From: Halothiobacillus neapolitanus
GTDB taxonomy: Bacteria; Pseudomonadota; Gammaproteobacteria; Halothiobacillales; Halothiobacillaceae
Assembly (NCBI GenBank): GCA_020722165.1
Contig: DYLI01000022.1
Location: forward strand, 1-15,171
DNA length: 15,171 bases
Reading direction: 5' to 3'
Shown here: positions 6,772 through 13,773 of the stretch, piece by piece
How positions within the stretch are numbered: the first letter of the stretch is position 1
Layout: each line of letters begins with the position of its first letter
Notes under the pieces: model-generated
Seen by the model: only the letters and a program-made list of their open reading frames with translations
Databases searched by the model: none
Told to the model about the DNA's origin: nothing
Translations under genes and position numbers: made by a program

Positions 6772-8025
6772 ATGTTTACTCGTAACATGACAATTGCAGG
6801 CTATGACGATCAACTCGCGCAGGCGATGGCGCATGAAGTCGTGCGCCAAGAAGAGCACATTGAGTTGATTGCCTCCGAAAACTACGCCAGTCCGCGCGTG
6901 ATGGAAGCGCAAGGCTCGGTGCTGACCAATAAATATGCCGAAGGCTATCCGGGCAAGCGTTACTACGGTGGCTGCGAGTACGTCGATGTGGTCGAGCAGT
7001 TGGCTATCGACCGCGTTAAGGAGCTGTTCGGCGCGGATTGGGCGAATGTGCAGCCGCACTCCGGCTCGCAAGCCAATGGCGCGGTGTTCCTTGCGCTGTT
7101 GCAAACGGGCGATACCATTTTGGGCATGTCGCTGGCGCATGGCGGCCACTTGACCCACGGTGCCAAGCCTAACTTCTCCGGCAAAAGCTACCACGCGGTG
7201 CAATACGGTCTTGTGCCAGAAACCGGCGAAATCGACTACGAGCAAGTCGAGGCGCTGGCGCGTGAGCACAAGCCTAAGCTGATTATTGCAGGCTTTTCAG
7301 CTTATTCGCGCGTGGTTGATTGGGCGCGTTTCCGCGCGATTGCCGATGAAGTGGGTGCGTATTTCCTCGTTGATATGGCGCATGTGGCCGGTCTGGTGGC
7401 AGCGGGTGTTTACCCGAATCCGGTGCCGTTTGCCGATGTGGTCACGTCTACCACGCACAAAACCCTGCGCGGCCCGCGTGGCGGCATTATCCTCGGTAAG
7501 GCCAATCCAGAAGTTGAAAAGAAGATCAATTCGGCGATTTTCCCCGGCATTCAGGGAGGCCCGCTGGAGCATGTGATTGCCGCCAAGGCAGTGGCTTTCA
7601 AGGAAGCGTTGGAGCCTGCGTTCAAGACCTATCAGCAACAAGTCGTGACCAATGCCCGCGCCATGGCTGCGGTGTTCATGGCGCGTGGCTTTGATGTGAT
7701 TTCCAAGGGCACGGACAATCATCTGTTCCTGGTGAGTTTCATTAGCCAAGGCTTGACCGGTAAAGATGTGGACGCATGGCTGGGCGCGGCGAATATCACT
7801 GTGAACAAAAACGCTGTGCCGAACGACCCGCAATCGCCATTTGTGACTTCAGGTATTCGCATCGGTACTCCGGCGATTACCACACGCGGCTTCGGCGAGG
7901 CCGAGTGCGTGGCGCTGGCGGGTTGGATGTGCGACGTGATTGATGCCAAGGGCGACACAACGACGATTGGCGCGGTGAAAGCCAAGGTGCTTGACGTGTG
8001 CAAGCGTTTGCCGGTGTATGCCTGA
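6772..8025 (+). CDS. glyA: Serine hydroxymethyltransferase
   Basis: 417 aa, the same length as E. coli GlyA. This cytosolic PLP enzyme interconverts serine and glycine while loading tetrahydrofolate with a one-carbon unit. Visible motifs: EEHIELIASENYAS near the N-terminus, NKYAEGYPGKRYYGGCEYVD, VQPHSGSQANGAVFLALL, the DMAHVAGLVAAGVYPNP block, and the PLP-binding Lys230 in TTHKTLRGPRGG (codon 7459-7461), then a SGIRIGTPAITTRGF block near the end. The ATG at 6772 gives the standard N-terminus (MFTRNMTIAGYD) and has GAGGTG 6-7 nt upstream; the frame is open further left to 6661 but that part is unconserved leader overlapping the terminator. No glycine riboswitch is visible upstream. glyA, nrdR and ribD commonly cluster in beta- and gammaproteobacteria. 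Confidence 0.98.
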   Translation: MFTRNMTIAGYDDQLAQAMAHEVVRQEEHIELIASENYASPRVMEAQGSVLTNKYAEGYPGKRYYGGCEYVDVVEQLAIDRVKELFGADWANVQPHSGSQANGAVFLALLQTGDTILGMSLAHGGHLTHGAKPNFSGKSYHAVQYGLVPETGEIDYEQVEALAREHKPKLIIAGFSAYSRVVDWARFRAIADEVGAYFLVDMAHVAGLVAAGVYPNPVPFADVVTSTTHKTLRGPRGGIILGKANPEVEKKINSAIFPGIQGGPLEHVIAAKAVAFKEALEPAFKTYQQQVVTNARAMAAVFMARGFDVISKGTDNHLFLVSFISQGLTGKDVDAWLGAANITVNKNAVPNDPQSPFVTSGIRIGTPAITTRGFGEAECVALAGWMCDVIDAKGDTTTIGAVKAKVLDVCKRLPVYA

Positions 8026-8050
8026 ACCGTCATGCAATGAGGTACTGCCC

Positions 8051-8281
8051 ATGCCAGCTTCAACGGTTTTGCCTGAATATCTGAAATTATCCTTGTCCGA
8101 GCGTATTCAACTCGTCGAGGATATTTGGGATAGCATCGCGAGTGAGGCAACGGGCGAGATGGCATTAACTCAGGCACAGCGGCTTGAATTGGAGCGCCGA
8201 ATGGCCGCGCATCAAGCAGACCCATCAAGTGCCGTCTCGTGGGAGCAGGTTCGCGCCAAGTTGTTTTCTGGTCAGTCTTGA
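8051..8281 (+). CDS. Antitoxin of the 'addiction module protein' (unstable antitoxin) family
   Basis: 76 aa, helical. The N-terminal pattern (LPEYLKLSLSERIQLVEDIWDSIASE) is typical of the short addiction-module antitoxins found beside RelE/ParE toxins (Pfam Unstab_antitox-like). The middle LTQAQRLELERRMAAHQADPSSAVSWEQVR matches the family's C-terminal half, where the toxin is wrapped. ATG 8051 is chosen for this N-terminus and for GAGGT 8 nt upstream. The gene starts 25 nt after glyA and its stop overlaps the toxin start by one base (TGATG), giving coupled translation. It would neutralise the toxin and probably repress the pair. Assigned by pattern recognition, not by a search. Confidence 0.88.
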   Translation: MPASTVLPEYLKLSLSERIQLVEDIWDSIASEATGEMALTQAQRLELERRMAAHQADPSSAVSWEQVRAKLFSGQS

Positions 8282-8577
8282 TGAGAGTTACGCTTCGTCC
8301 TGAGGCTGAAAATGAGCTTTTGCAAGCGCAACTTTGGTACGAATCTAAGGCACGAGGACTTGGTTTAGAGTTTGCGCGTGCTGCCGATGCGGCGATTGCA
8401 GCGGCATGCCGACATCCTCATGGCTATGTGCGTGTTGAAGGGGATTTTCGCCGTGTGTTGTTGCGTAGGTTTCCCTACACGCTCGTTTATCTACCCAGTC
8501 CAGATGAGTTGCTGGTGGTCGCGTTTTTTCATCAGCAGCGCGAGCCGGGTGCTTGGGTGGAGCGGCTGGGGCATTAA
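8281..8577 (+). CDS. RelE/ParE-superfamily toxin
   Basis: 98 aa. Sequence pattern of the ParE/RelE fold: N-terminal strand and helix with RPEAENELLQAQLWYESKARGLGLEFARAADAAI, then the beta-hairpin region VRVEGDFRRVLLRRFPYTLVYLPS and the final strand LLVVAFFHQQREPGAW. This family either poisons DNA gyrase (ParE) or cuts mRNA in the ribosome (RelE); the pattern (xxVLLRRFPYxLVY, VVAFFHxxRxP) resembles toxins annotated RelE/ParE without resolving which activity. The ATG overlaps the antitoxin stop by one base, so the pair is co-expressed. It is followed by a long inverted repeat with a T-run. Its position between glyA and nrdR suggests insertion into a conserved neighbourhood. Confidence 0.9.
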   Translation: MRVTLRPEAENELLQAQLWYESKARGLGLEFARAADAAIAAACRHPHGYVRVEGDFRRVLLRRFPYTLVYLPSPDELLVVAFFHQQREPGAWVERLGH

Positions 8578-8601
8578 CGCAAAAATCATTGCTTTGATTT
8601 C

Positions 8602-8680
8602 GCCACAGAGATGACTGAATACTCAGAGGGGAAAAACAAGCCCTCTCCGTGTACTCTGTGATCTCTGTGGCTAATTTTTT
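8602..8680 (+). repeat. Long imperfect inverted repeat with T-run (dispersed CACAGAGAT element; likely terminator)
   Basis: Outer arms GCCACAGAGAT (8602-8612) and ATCTCTGTGGC (8661-8671) pair perfectly; inner arms continue with mismatches to CAGAGGG / CCCTCTC around a GAAAAACAAG loop (8631-8640). CTAATTTTTT follows, so on the + strand it can act as terminator for the toxin-antitoxin operon. CACAGAGA-type palindromes of this kind recur in many proteobacterial genomes, to my recollection as dispersed intergenic elements. A 12-nt piece of the same motif (GTGATCTCTGTG) is also present at 6645-6656, downstream of the hydrolase. Confidence 0.8.
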
Positions 8681-8692
8681 GGATCCCGGCCT

Positions 8693-9157
8693 ATGAAATG
8701 TCCTTTTTGCGGTGCAGACGACACCCGCGTGGCCGATTCGCGTTTAACGCAGGACGGCTCGCAGGTGCGTCGTCGGCGCGAATGTCCGTCCTGTGGCGAG
8801 CGCTTCACCACCTTTGAAACCGCCGAATTGCAACTGCCGCGCATTATCAAGCGCGATGGTACACGCGAGCTGTTTTCGCAAGACAAGTTGCGGCGTGGCA
8901 TGTTGCGCGCTTTGGAAAAACGCCCGGTGCCGACCGAGCGCGTCGAAGAAGCTGTGGCGCATATCGAGCGCGAATTGATGAAGCGTGGCGAGCGTGAGGT
9001 CGAGGCGCGTTTGTTGGGCGAGATGGTGATGGATGCGTTGCGCAAGCTGGATCAAGTGGCTTATATCCGTTTTGCCTCGGTCTATAAAAGCTTTGAAGAC
9101 GTGGCGGCTTTTCGTGAGTTGATCGAGCGTTTACAGCAGGAACCGCGTGGACAGTAA
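8693..9157 (+). CDS. nrdR: Transcriptional repressor NrdR
   Basis: 154 aa, normal family length. NrdR is an ATP/dATP-sensing repressor of ribonucleotide reductase genes that binds paired NrdR boxes. N-terminal zinc ribbon: Cys3, Cys6, Cys31, Cys34 in MKCPFCG and ECPSCGERFTTFE, with the DSR motif and the Arg run VRRRREC between them. ATP-cone domain about residues 49-139 with IIKRDGTRELFSQDKLRRGM and YIRFASVYKSFEDV. The start at ATG 8693 gives the canonical MKCPFCG N-terminus; the Shine-Dalgarno is weak. The gene overlaps ribD by 11 bp. No NrdR boxes were recognised in this window, so its targets lie elsewhere. Confidence 0.98.
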   Translation: MKCPFCGADDTRVADSRLTQDGSQVRRRRECPSCGERFTTFETAELQLPRIIKRDGTRELFSQDKLRRGMLRALEKRPVPTERVEEAVAHIERELMKRGEREVEARLLGEMVMDALRKLDQVAYIRFASVYKSFEDVAAFRELIERLQQEPRGQ

Positions 9158-10265
9158 TTCCCAAGATGCCCGCTTCATGGCGCGTGCGCTTGAGCTGGCG
9201 CAGCGCGGCCTCTTCACCACCCATCCCAATCCGCGTGTCGGATGCGTGATCGTGTGCGAGGGCGAAATTGTCGGCGAGGGCTTTCATGCGCGGGCGGGCG
9301 AGCCCCACGCCGAAGTTCACGCCCTACGCATGGCCGGTGAGCGAGCCAAGGGCGCGACGGCGTATGTCACGCTCGAACCTTGTTGTCATCATGGGCGCAC
9401 TCCGCCGTGCTCGGATGCGCTGATTCAAGCCGGTGTGACGCGCGTGGTGGCGGCCATGCGCGACCCCAATCCGCGTGTCGATGGCGGCGGCGAGGCGGTG
9501 CTGTGCGCGGCGGGTGTTGCGGTCGAAAGCGGACTTCTGGAAGCCGAAGCGCGCGCATTGAACGCCGGATTTAGCAAACGCATGACCCAGGGTTTGCCGT
9601 TCGTGCGCCTGAAATGGGGCGCGTCGCTCGATGGCCGCACGGCTTTGGCCAATGGGCAAAGCCAGTGGATTACCGGTGAGCCAGCGCGGCGCGACGTGCA
9701 ATTCTGGCGTGCGCTATCCTCCGCCATATTAAGCAGCGCCGCCAGCGTGATCGCTGACCAGGCACGTTTGAATGTGCGTTTAACAGCAGATGAATTAGGG
9801 ATTGAAGGCAACGTGCGCCAACCGGTGCGCGTCATACTCGACCGCGAGTTACGCCTAACTCCCGACTTGCCGATTCTTGACGGGCAGGGTGAAATCTGGA
9901 TTTACACCGCCGCACTCGATACGTCGCGTCGTGCTGCATTACTTGCCACCGGGGCGCACATTTTGGACGCACCCAGCAGCGCCGAGGGTCTGGATTTGGC
10001 GTTTATCTTGCGCGATCTGGCCGCACGCGAAATCAATGAAGTCTGGATTGAAGCAGGCGCACGCTTGGGCGGTGCATTTTTGGCGCAAGGCTTGGTGGAT
10101 GAATTGATCGTCTACCTTGCGCCCGTACTGCTCGGTCACAGCGCCCGTCCACTGGCGGCGTTGCCAGAAATAACACAGCTTAACCAAGCGCAGCATTGGC
10201 AATGGCAGGATGTCACGCGTATTGGCGATGATTTACGTTTGATATTGCAACCCGTGAGGTTTTAA
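9147..10265 (+). CDS. ribD: Bifunctional riboflavin biosynthesis deaminase/reductase RibD
   Basis: 372 aa, close to the E. coli length. It deaminates the pyrimidine from GTP cyclohydrolase II and then reduces the ribose side chain with NADPH, the second and third steps of riboflavin synthesis. The N-terminal zinc deaminase (about 1-145) shows THPNPRVGCVIV, His54-Ala-Glu56 (PHAEVHAL), and the zinc cysteines in PCCHHGRTPPC (Cys79, Cys88). The C-terminal reductase (about 150-370) shows LKWGASLDGRTALANGQSQWITG, a WIEAGARLGGAFL block and VDELIVYLAPVLLG. Start GTG 9147 is set by AGG six nt upstream; it overlaps the nrdR end by 11 bp, so the two are translationally coupled. ATG 9177 would lose only ten non-conserved residues. 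The usual next rib genes do not follow; the operon ends here. Confidence 0.98.
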   Translation: MDSNSQDARFMARALELAQRGLFTTHPNPRVGCVIVCEGEIVGEGFHARAGEPHAEVHALRMAGERAKGATAYVTLEPCCHHGRTPPCSDALIQAGVTRVVAAMRDPNPRVDGGGEAVLCAAGVAVESGLLEAEARALNAGFSKRMTQGLPFVRLKWGASLDGRTALANGQSQWITGEPARRDVQFWRALSSAILSSAASVIADQARLNVRLTADELGIEGNVRQPVRVILDRELRLTPDLPILDGQGEIWIYTAALDTSRRAALLATGAHILDAPSSAEGLDLAFILRDLAAREINEVWIEAGARLGGAFLAQGLVDELIVYLAPVLLGHSARPLAALPEITQLNQAQHWQWQDVTRIGDDLRLILQPVRF

Positions 10266-10270
10266 TAGCT

Positions 10271-10299
10271 TTCTTCCCCCTTTGGCAAAGGTGGAAGAA
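10271..10299. other. Hairpin downstream of ribD
   Basis: TTCTTCCCCCTTTG and CAAAGGTGGAAGAA pair in 13 of 14 positions around one or a few loop bases, 6 nt after the ribD stop. There is no T-run on either side, so it may stabilise the ribD mRNA end or act in Rho-dependent ending rather than as an intrinsic terminator. Confidence 0.5.
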
Positions 10300-10310
10300 C
10301 GACGGGTGTC

Positions 10311-10387
10311 GTAGCCCGGATGCCAATCCGGGGCAGGCCGCACACTTGGCTCAAACCTCTCCGGATTCCGCTTTGTTTCATCCGGCT
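10311..10387. repeat. Remnants of GTAGCCCGGAT-type intergenic repeats, two in opposite orientation
   Basis: GTAGCCCGGATGCCAATCCG (10311-10330) continues the familiar proteobacterial pattern GTAGCCCGGAT...AATCCGGG with its middle shortened. At 10360-10385 the - strand reads CCGGATGAAACAAAGCGGAATCCGGA-like, i.e. a second copy inverted relative to the first. Such REP-like elements are non-coding and can form cruciforms or hairpins. The rest of 10388-10460 shows nothing I recognise. Confidence 0.6.
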
Positions 10388-10461
10388 TCATGCTGGTCGC
10401 AAGCGAGCGAGGTAAGGCGTAAAACTCAAAGCTGATATGAGTACTTAGTTTTTTACAGACG

Positions 10462-10488
10462 AAAAAAAGCCGCTAAATCAGCGGCTTA
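10462..10488 (-). terminator. Intrinsic terminator of the tRNA-Met transcript
   Basis: On the - strand AGCCGCT, a GATTT loop and AGCGGCT form a perfect 7-bp stem (arms 10480-10486 and 10468-10474), with one or two additional flanking pairs, followed by a run of Ts (10468-10462). It lies about 16 nt after the tRNA 3' end and would also stop read-through from the export operon. Confidence 0.92.
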
Positions 10489-10503
10489 GTTTGGAAATCT
10501 TGG

Positions 10504-10580
10504 TGGTGGCTATAGGTGGACTCGAACCACCGACCCCAGCATTATGAGTGCTGTGCTCTAACCGACTGAGCTATATAGCC
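10504..10580 (-). tRNA. tRNA-Met (CAT), elongator type
   Basis: 77 nt including an encoded CCA. Acceptor arms GGCTATA / TATAGCC pair fully, discriminator A then CCA. D arm TAGCTCAGTCGGTTAGAGCA, anticodon stem CAGCA / TGCTG with loop CTCATAA, so the anticodon CAT is at 10546-10544. The T arm contains GGTTCGAGTCC. The body closely resembles E. coli elongator tRNA-Met (GGCTA acceptor start, AGAGCACA, CACTCATAATG), and the paired first base argues against an initiator tRNA. A lysidine-modified isoleucine tRNA also has CAT, but its E. coli form has a GGCCCCT acceptor. Own promoter and terminator are present. Confidence 0.96.
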
Positions 10581-10612
10581 ATTTGATTGCGGTCAATCAA
10601 AGTAAGCGCGGC

Positions 10613-10641
10613 ATTATCCATATGAAGGCTAGATGCGTCAA
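10613..10641 (-). promoter_or_regulatory. Sigma-70 promoter of tRNA-Met
   Basis: On the - strand -35 TTGACG (10641-10636), a 17-nt spacer and -10 GATAAT (10618-10613), followed by a GC-rich discriminator GCCGCGC. The strong boxes and GC-rich discriminator are typical of stable-RNA promoters under stringent control. An 8-bp hairpin (10582-10601) sits in the short leader directly before the tRNA 5' end. Confidence 0.85.
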
Positions 10642-10664
10642 CGGCTTTTTGCGGGTGGGGGTTT

Positions 10665-11864
10665 CTACTCTTCGCGCAGCGCTTCAATCGGGTCGAGGCG
10701 TGCGGCTTTCATAGCAGGCCAAACGCCGGCGACTAGGCCAATCAGTAAGGCCAGGGCTTCGGCAATCAGCAAATAATCCATGCGCGGCGCAAAGGGCAGG
10801 GCAGGGATGGCGAGGTGCAACAGGCCTAATCCGGCCAGGCCAATCCCGACCCCCAGCAGTCCGCCGAGTGCGCCCAGAATGACGGCTTCACCGAGAAATA
10901 ATTGCAGTACGAAGTTTGGCGGCGCGCCTAGGGCAGTCAATAAGCCAATTTCGCCACGCCGCTCGGCCACGGCGATACTCATTAAGGTGAGAATGCCGAC
11001 CCCGCCGGTGAGTAAGGCGATACCGCCGAGTGCGCCGACGGCGAAGGTGAGGACATCCAGAATCTTGCCCAGCGAGGCGAGCATCTGATCTTGCGATTGC
11101 ACCGTGAAATCTTCCGCGCCGTGGCGCTCGATCATGCGCCGCGAGAGGCGTTTGACCACGCTGGACGAGGTTTCATTCTCGTTGTACAGCACGTCGATTT
11201 CCATCAGCCCTTCGCGGTTGAACAGCTGCAAAGACAGCGCCGCCGGGATGTAGGCCGCATCATCAATATCGAAGCCGAGCATTTGCCCCTTGGCCTCCAG
11301 CACGCCAATCACACGGAAACTCATGCCGCCGATGCGCATTTTTTCACCCAGCGGATTGACGTTGTCAAATAAAGAGCGTGCCAGCGTATTGCCGAGTAGC
11401 ACCACGGGGCGCGGGGCGATAAGATCATCTGCGGGTAAAAACTGGCCACGCGCCAAGGGCATCCCCCACACCGTGGGGGCTTGCGGGCCAATGCCAAAAG
11501 CGAGGGTGCGGCGGCTTTTACCGGCAAATTCGGCGCTGAGTTGGCCGCTCACCACGGGCGTCATGGCCTCGATGCCGGGAATATCGAGCAGGCTTTGCGC
11601 GTCTGGCAGGGTCAGCGGGCGCTGGGTGTCGATGGCGCTGATCGAAAAACCGGTGGTGTTGGCTTTGCCGGGGGTGATGGCAATAAGGTGGGTGCCAAAT
11701 TGGGTGAACTGGCTGACCAGATAGCGTTGCAGTCCCGAACCCAGGCCGGTCAGCAGCACCACGGCGGCAATGCCGATGGCAATCGCCAACATGGTCAGCG
11801 CACTGCGTTGGCGTTCGGCCAGCAGGCTGTTCAGCGTAAAGCGAGTCAGGTCGGCGATGCGCAT
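10665..11864 (-). CDS. ABC transporter permease, FtsX/MacB family (second permease)
   Basis: 399 aa with MacB-like topology: one membrane helix near the N-terminus (about 23-43, ALTMLAIAIGIAAVVLLTGL), a large periplasmic MacB_PCD-like domain (about 44-270), then three helices (ALGGIALLTGGVGILTLMSI, a second around FLGEAVILGALGGLLGVGIG, a third around YLLIAEALALLIGLVAGV). The cytoplasmic coupling region reads VAERRGEIGLLTALGAPP, and the C-terminus PAMKAARLDPIEALREE is the family signature. The start ATG is 2 nt after the preceding permease stop. Similar in plan to, but clearly diverged from, the neighbouring permease, so the exporter is probably a heterodimer. Last protein gene of the operon; no terminator was found before the tRNA promoter. 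Confidence 0.94.
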   Translation of the reverse strand: MRIADLTRFTLNSLLAERQRSALTMLAIAIGIAAVVLLTGLGSGLQRYLVSQFTQFGTHLIAITPGKANTTGFSISAIDTQRPLTLPDAQSLLDIPGIEAMTPVVSGQLSAEFAGKSRRTLAFGIGPQAPTVWGMPLARGQFLPADDLIAPRPVVLLGNTLARSLFDNVNPLGEKMRIGGMSFRVIGVLEAKGQMLGFDIDDAAYIPAALSLQLFNREGLMEIDVLYNENETSSSVVKRLSRRMIERHGAEDFTVQSQDQMLASLGKILDVLTFAVGALGGIALLTGGVGILTLMSIAVAERRGEIGLLTALGAPPNFVLQLFLGEAVILGALGGLLGVGIGLAGLGLLHLAIPALPFAPRMDYLLIAEALALLIGLVAGVWPAMKAARLDPIEALREE

Positions 11865-11866
11865 TT

Positions 11867-13090
11867 TTAGCGTCCCATCAAGGCTTGCACCGGGTCAAGC
11901 CGGGCGGCGCGGCGAGCGGGAAGCCAGCCAAACAGCAGCCCCGCGCCCAGTGCCGTACATGAAGCGGCAAGATAAGCCCAGAGGGGCGTGATGAGCGGAA
12001 AGTCTGGGTAGGCGCTGGCCAAGGCCAATACGCCGAGCCGCCCAATCAGCACGCCAACCGCCGCGCCCAGCACGCCAAGCAGCAGGGCTTCAATCAGGAA
12101 CAGGCGCAAGACCAGGCCGGGCGGCGCACCCACCGCCATGAGCAGACCGATTTCGGCGCGGCGCTGGCTGACGGAAACCAGCATCACATTCATGATGATT
12201 ATGCCCGCCACCAGCAGGCTAATCGCGGCAATGCCTGCCACCACCAGTGTCAGCACGCCAAAAATGGCATCAAAGGTCGAGAGCACGGCATCTTGGGTGA
12301 TAAGAGTGAAATCTTCCTCATTTTGATGCAGTTCTTTCAACACCCGCGTGGCGTTTTGTTTGACGTTGTCCATGCGGCTGCGGTTATCGACTTCGAGCAT
12401 GATGCGGAACAAGGCTGGGTTGTTAAACAGGGCTTGGGCGTTGGCAATGGGGATAATGACCACTTCGTTTAGGTTTTGACCGAGCGAGGTGCCTTGCTCT
12501 TCCAGTACACCGATGACGCGAAAGCGGCGCTCGCCGAGGCGCACCCATTCGCCGAGTGGCGAGGCGTTGCCGAATAACTCACGCGCAATCACCGGGCCGA
12601 GCACGGTAACGGCCTGTGCGCTATCGAGTTCAAGCGGGGGCAGAAATTCGCCACGCGCGAGCTTCATTTTGCGCGTCTGTTGCAGCGTGTTGTCCGAACC
12701 GAGCAGGGTGGCGGTGCGTGAGTGCGCGCCGACTGAAACCTCGATAGAACCCACGGAAAGCGGCGATACCACATTGACATGCGGCAGGCGGCGCAGCGCG
12801 GCGGTATCTTGCAGAGTCAAATCGCGCTCGCTCTCGAAAATCATCCCCGGCGGCCCGCCGCCTTTTTCATTCTTGCCGGGCAGGACGATCAAAAGCTCGC
12901 TGCCCAGTTGGCTAAACTCGCCCATGATGTACAAGCGCGCACCTTCGCCGAGCGCCGTCAACACAATCACTGCCGCCACGCCGATGGCCGCCGCACCGAT
13001 GACCAACACGCTACGCATCCGGGCGGCGGTGAGCGCCACCCAGGCAAAGCCGAGTTGGGCGCGCAGCGTCATGCCTGCCGCTGTACTCAC
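11867..13090 (-). CDS. ABC transporter permease, FtsX/MacB family (first permease)
   Basis: 407 aa. N-terminal helix about residues 26-48 (RSVLVIGAAAIGVAAVIVLTAL), periplasmic MacB_PCD-like domain about 49-280, then three C-terminal helices (LTLVVAGIAAISLLVAGIII, LFLIEALLLGVLGAAVGVLIG, LWAYLAASCTALGAGLLFG). Coupling segment VSQRRAEIGLLMAVGAPP and the end PARRAARLDPVQALMGR are conserved family marks. Start GTG 13090 overlaps the ATPase stop (GTGA); an ATG six codons in (13072) is possible. The pair of unlike permeases with a separate ATPase and adaptor resembles MacA-MacB-type efflux split into subunits. No outer-membrane TolC-type gene is in the window, so a channel encoded elsewhere would be needed for tripartite export. 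Confidence 0.95.
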   Translation of the reverse strand: MSTAAGMTLRAQLGFAWVALTAARMRSVLVIGAAAIGVAAVIVLTALGEGARLYIMGEFSQLGSELLIVLPGKNEKGGGPPGMIFESERDLTLQDTAALRRLPHVNVVSPLSVGSIEVSVGAHSRTATLLGSDNTLQQTRKMKLARGEFLPPLELDSAQAVTVLGPVIARELFGNASPLGEWVRLGERRFRVIGVLEEQGTSLGQNLNEVVIIPIANAQALFNNPALFRIMLEVDNRSRMDNVKQNATRVLKELHQNEEDFTLITQDAVLSTFDAIFGVLTLVVAGIAAISLLVAGIIIMNVMLVSVSQRRAEIGLLMAVGAPPGLVLRLFLIEALLLGVLGAAVGVLIGRLGVLALASAYPDFPLITPLWAYLAASCTALGAGLLFGWLPARRAARLDPVQALMGR

Positions 13091-13773
13091 TTTGCCGCGT
13101 CCTGATACACATCTTCGGTGACGCGACCATCACGCAATACGATGCGGCGCCGGGCGCGTGACCCCATGTTTGGATCATGTGTGACCACAATCAGGGTAAT
13201 GCCGCTGGCATTCAGTGTTTCGAGTAACTCGATCACTTCGGCACCCGAGCGGCTGTCCAAATTGCCGGTCGGTTCGTCGGCCAGCAGCAGGGCGGGGTGC
13301 ATCACGGTCGCACGGGCAATGGCCACGCGCTGCCGCTGACCGCCGGAAAGCTGGTTCGGGCGGTGCTGCGCGCGATCCATTAGCCCGACGGCGGCCAGTG
13401 CTTGCTGCACCTTGCTTTGCCGTTCGCCTGCGCTGATTCCGGCCAGCATCAGCGGCAAGGCCACATTATCGAAGGCGGATAGGCGCGGCAAAAGATGGAA
13501 CGACTGAAACACAAAACCGATGCGCTCACGCCGCAAACGCGCACGCTCCAGCTCATCCAGATTTTGCGTGTCACGGTTTTCGAGCCGATAAACACCCGTG
13601 GTGGGCCTATCGAGCAGGCCGAGCATATTGAGCAAAGTGGACTTGCCGGAGCCGGACGGCCCCATCAGCGACACATACTCGCCCGCCGCGATGCTTAGAT
13701 TGATGTCATCCAGCGCGTTGACTTCGCTATCACCGAGCAAATAGCGTCGCCCCAAATGGCTTAACTCAATCAT
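13087..13773 (-). CDS. ABC transporter ATP-binding protein, MacB/LolD type
   Basis: 228 aa, a complete single nucleotide-binding domain. Walker A GPSGSGKS at 38-45, Q-loop FVFQSFHLLP with Gln90, signature LSGGQRQR at 142-149, Walker B ALLLADE at 161-167 with catalytic Glu167, D-loop and the switch His199 in VVTHD. The spacing and the FVFQSFHLLP and NVALPLMLAG stretches are those of the mechanotransmission (MacB/LolD/FtsE) subgroup. Its ATG overlaps the adaptor stop (ATGA) and its TGA overlaps the permease GTG, so all subunits are made from one message in fixed ratio. Powers the two FtsX-type permeases downstream. Substrate cannot be inferred. Confidence 0.97.
   Translation of the reverse strand: MIELSHLGRRYLLGDSEVNALDDINLSIAAGEYVSLMGPSGSGKSTLLNMLGLLDRPTTGVYRLENRDTQNLDELERARLRRERIGFVFQSFHLLPRLSAFDNVALPLMLAGISAGERQSKVQQALAAVGLMDRAQHRPNQLSGGQRQRVAIARATVMHPALLLADEPTGNLDSRSGAEVIELLETLNASGITLIVVTHDPNMGSRARRRIVLRDGRVTEDVYQDAAK

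Noticed and set aside
6547..7269. A 240-codon open frame antisense to the hydrolase end and glyA start
   Set aside because: It crosses a terminator and a promoter region and runs opposite to two well-supported genes; His/Arg-rich shadow composition.
9225..9480. 16-nt direct repeat CCCAATCCGCGTGTCG, exactly 240 nt apart (9225-9240 and 9465-9480)
   Set aside because: Both copies encode NPRV in conserved RibD motifs (HPNPRVG and DPNPRV), so the similarity is explained by protein sequence and codon preference.
10271..10299. Hairpin after ribD as an intrinsic terminator
   Set aside because: Good stem but no T-run on either strand; listed only as a hairpin.
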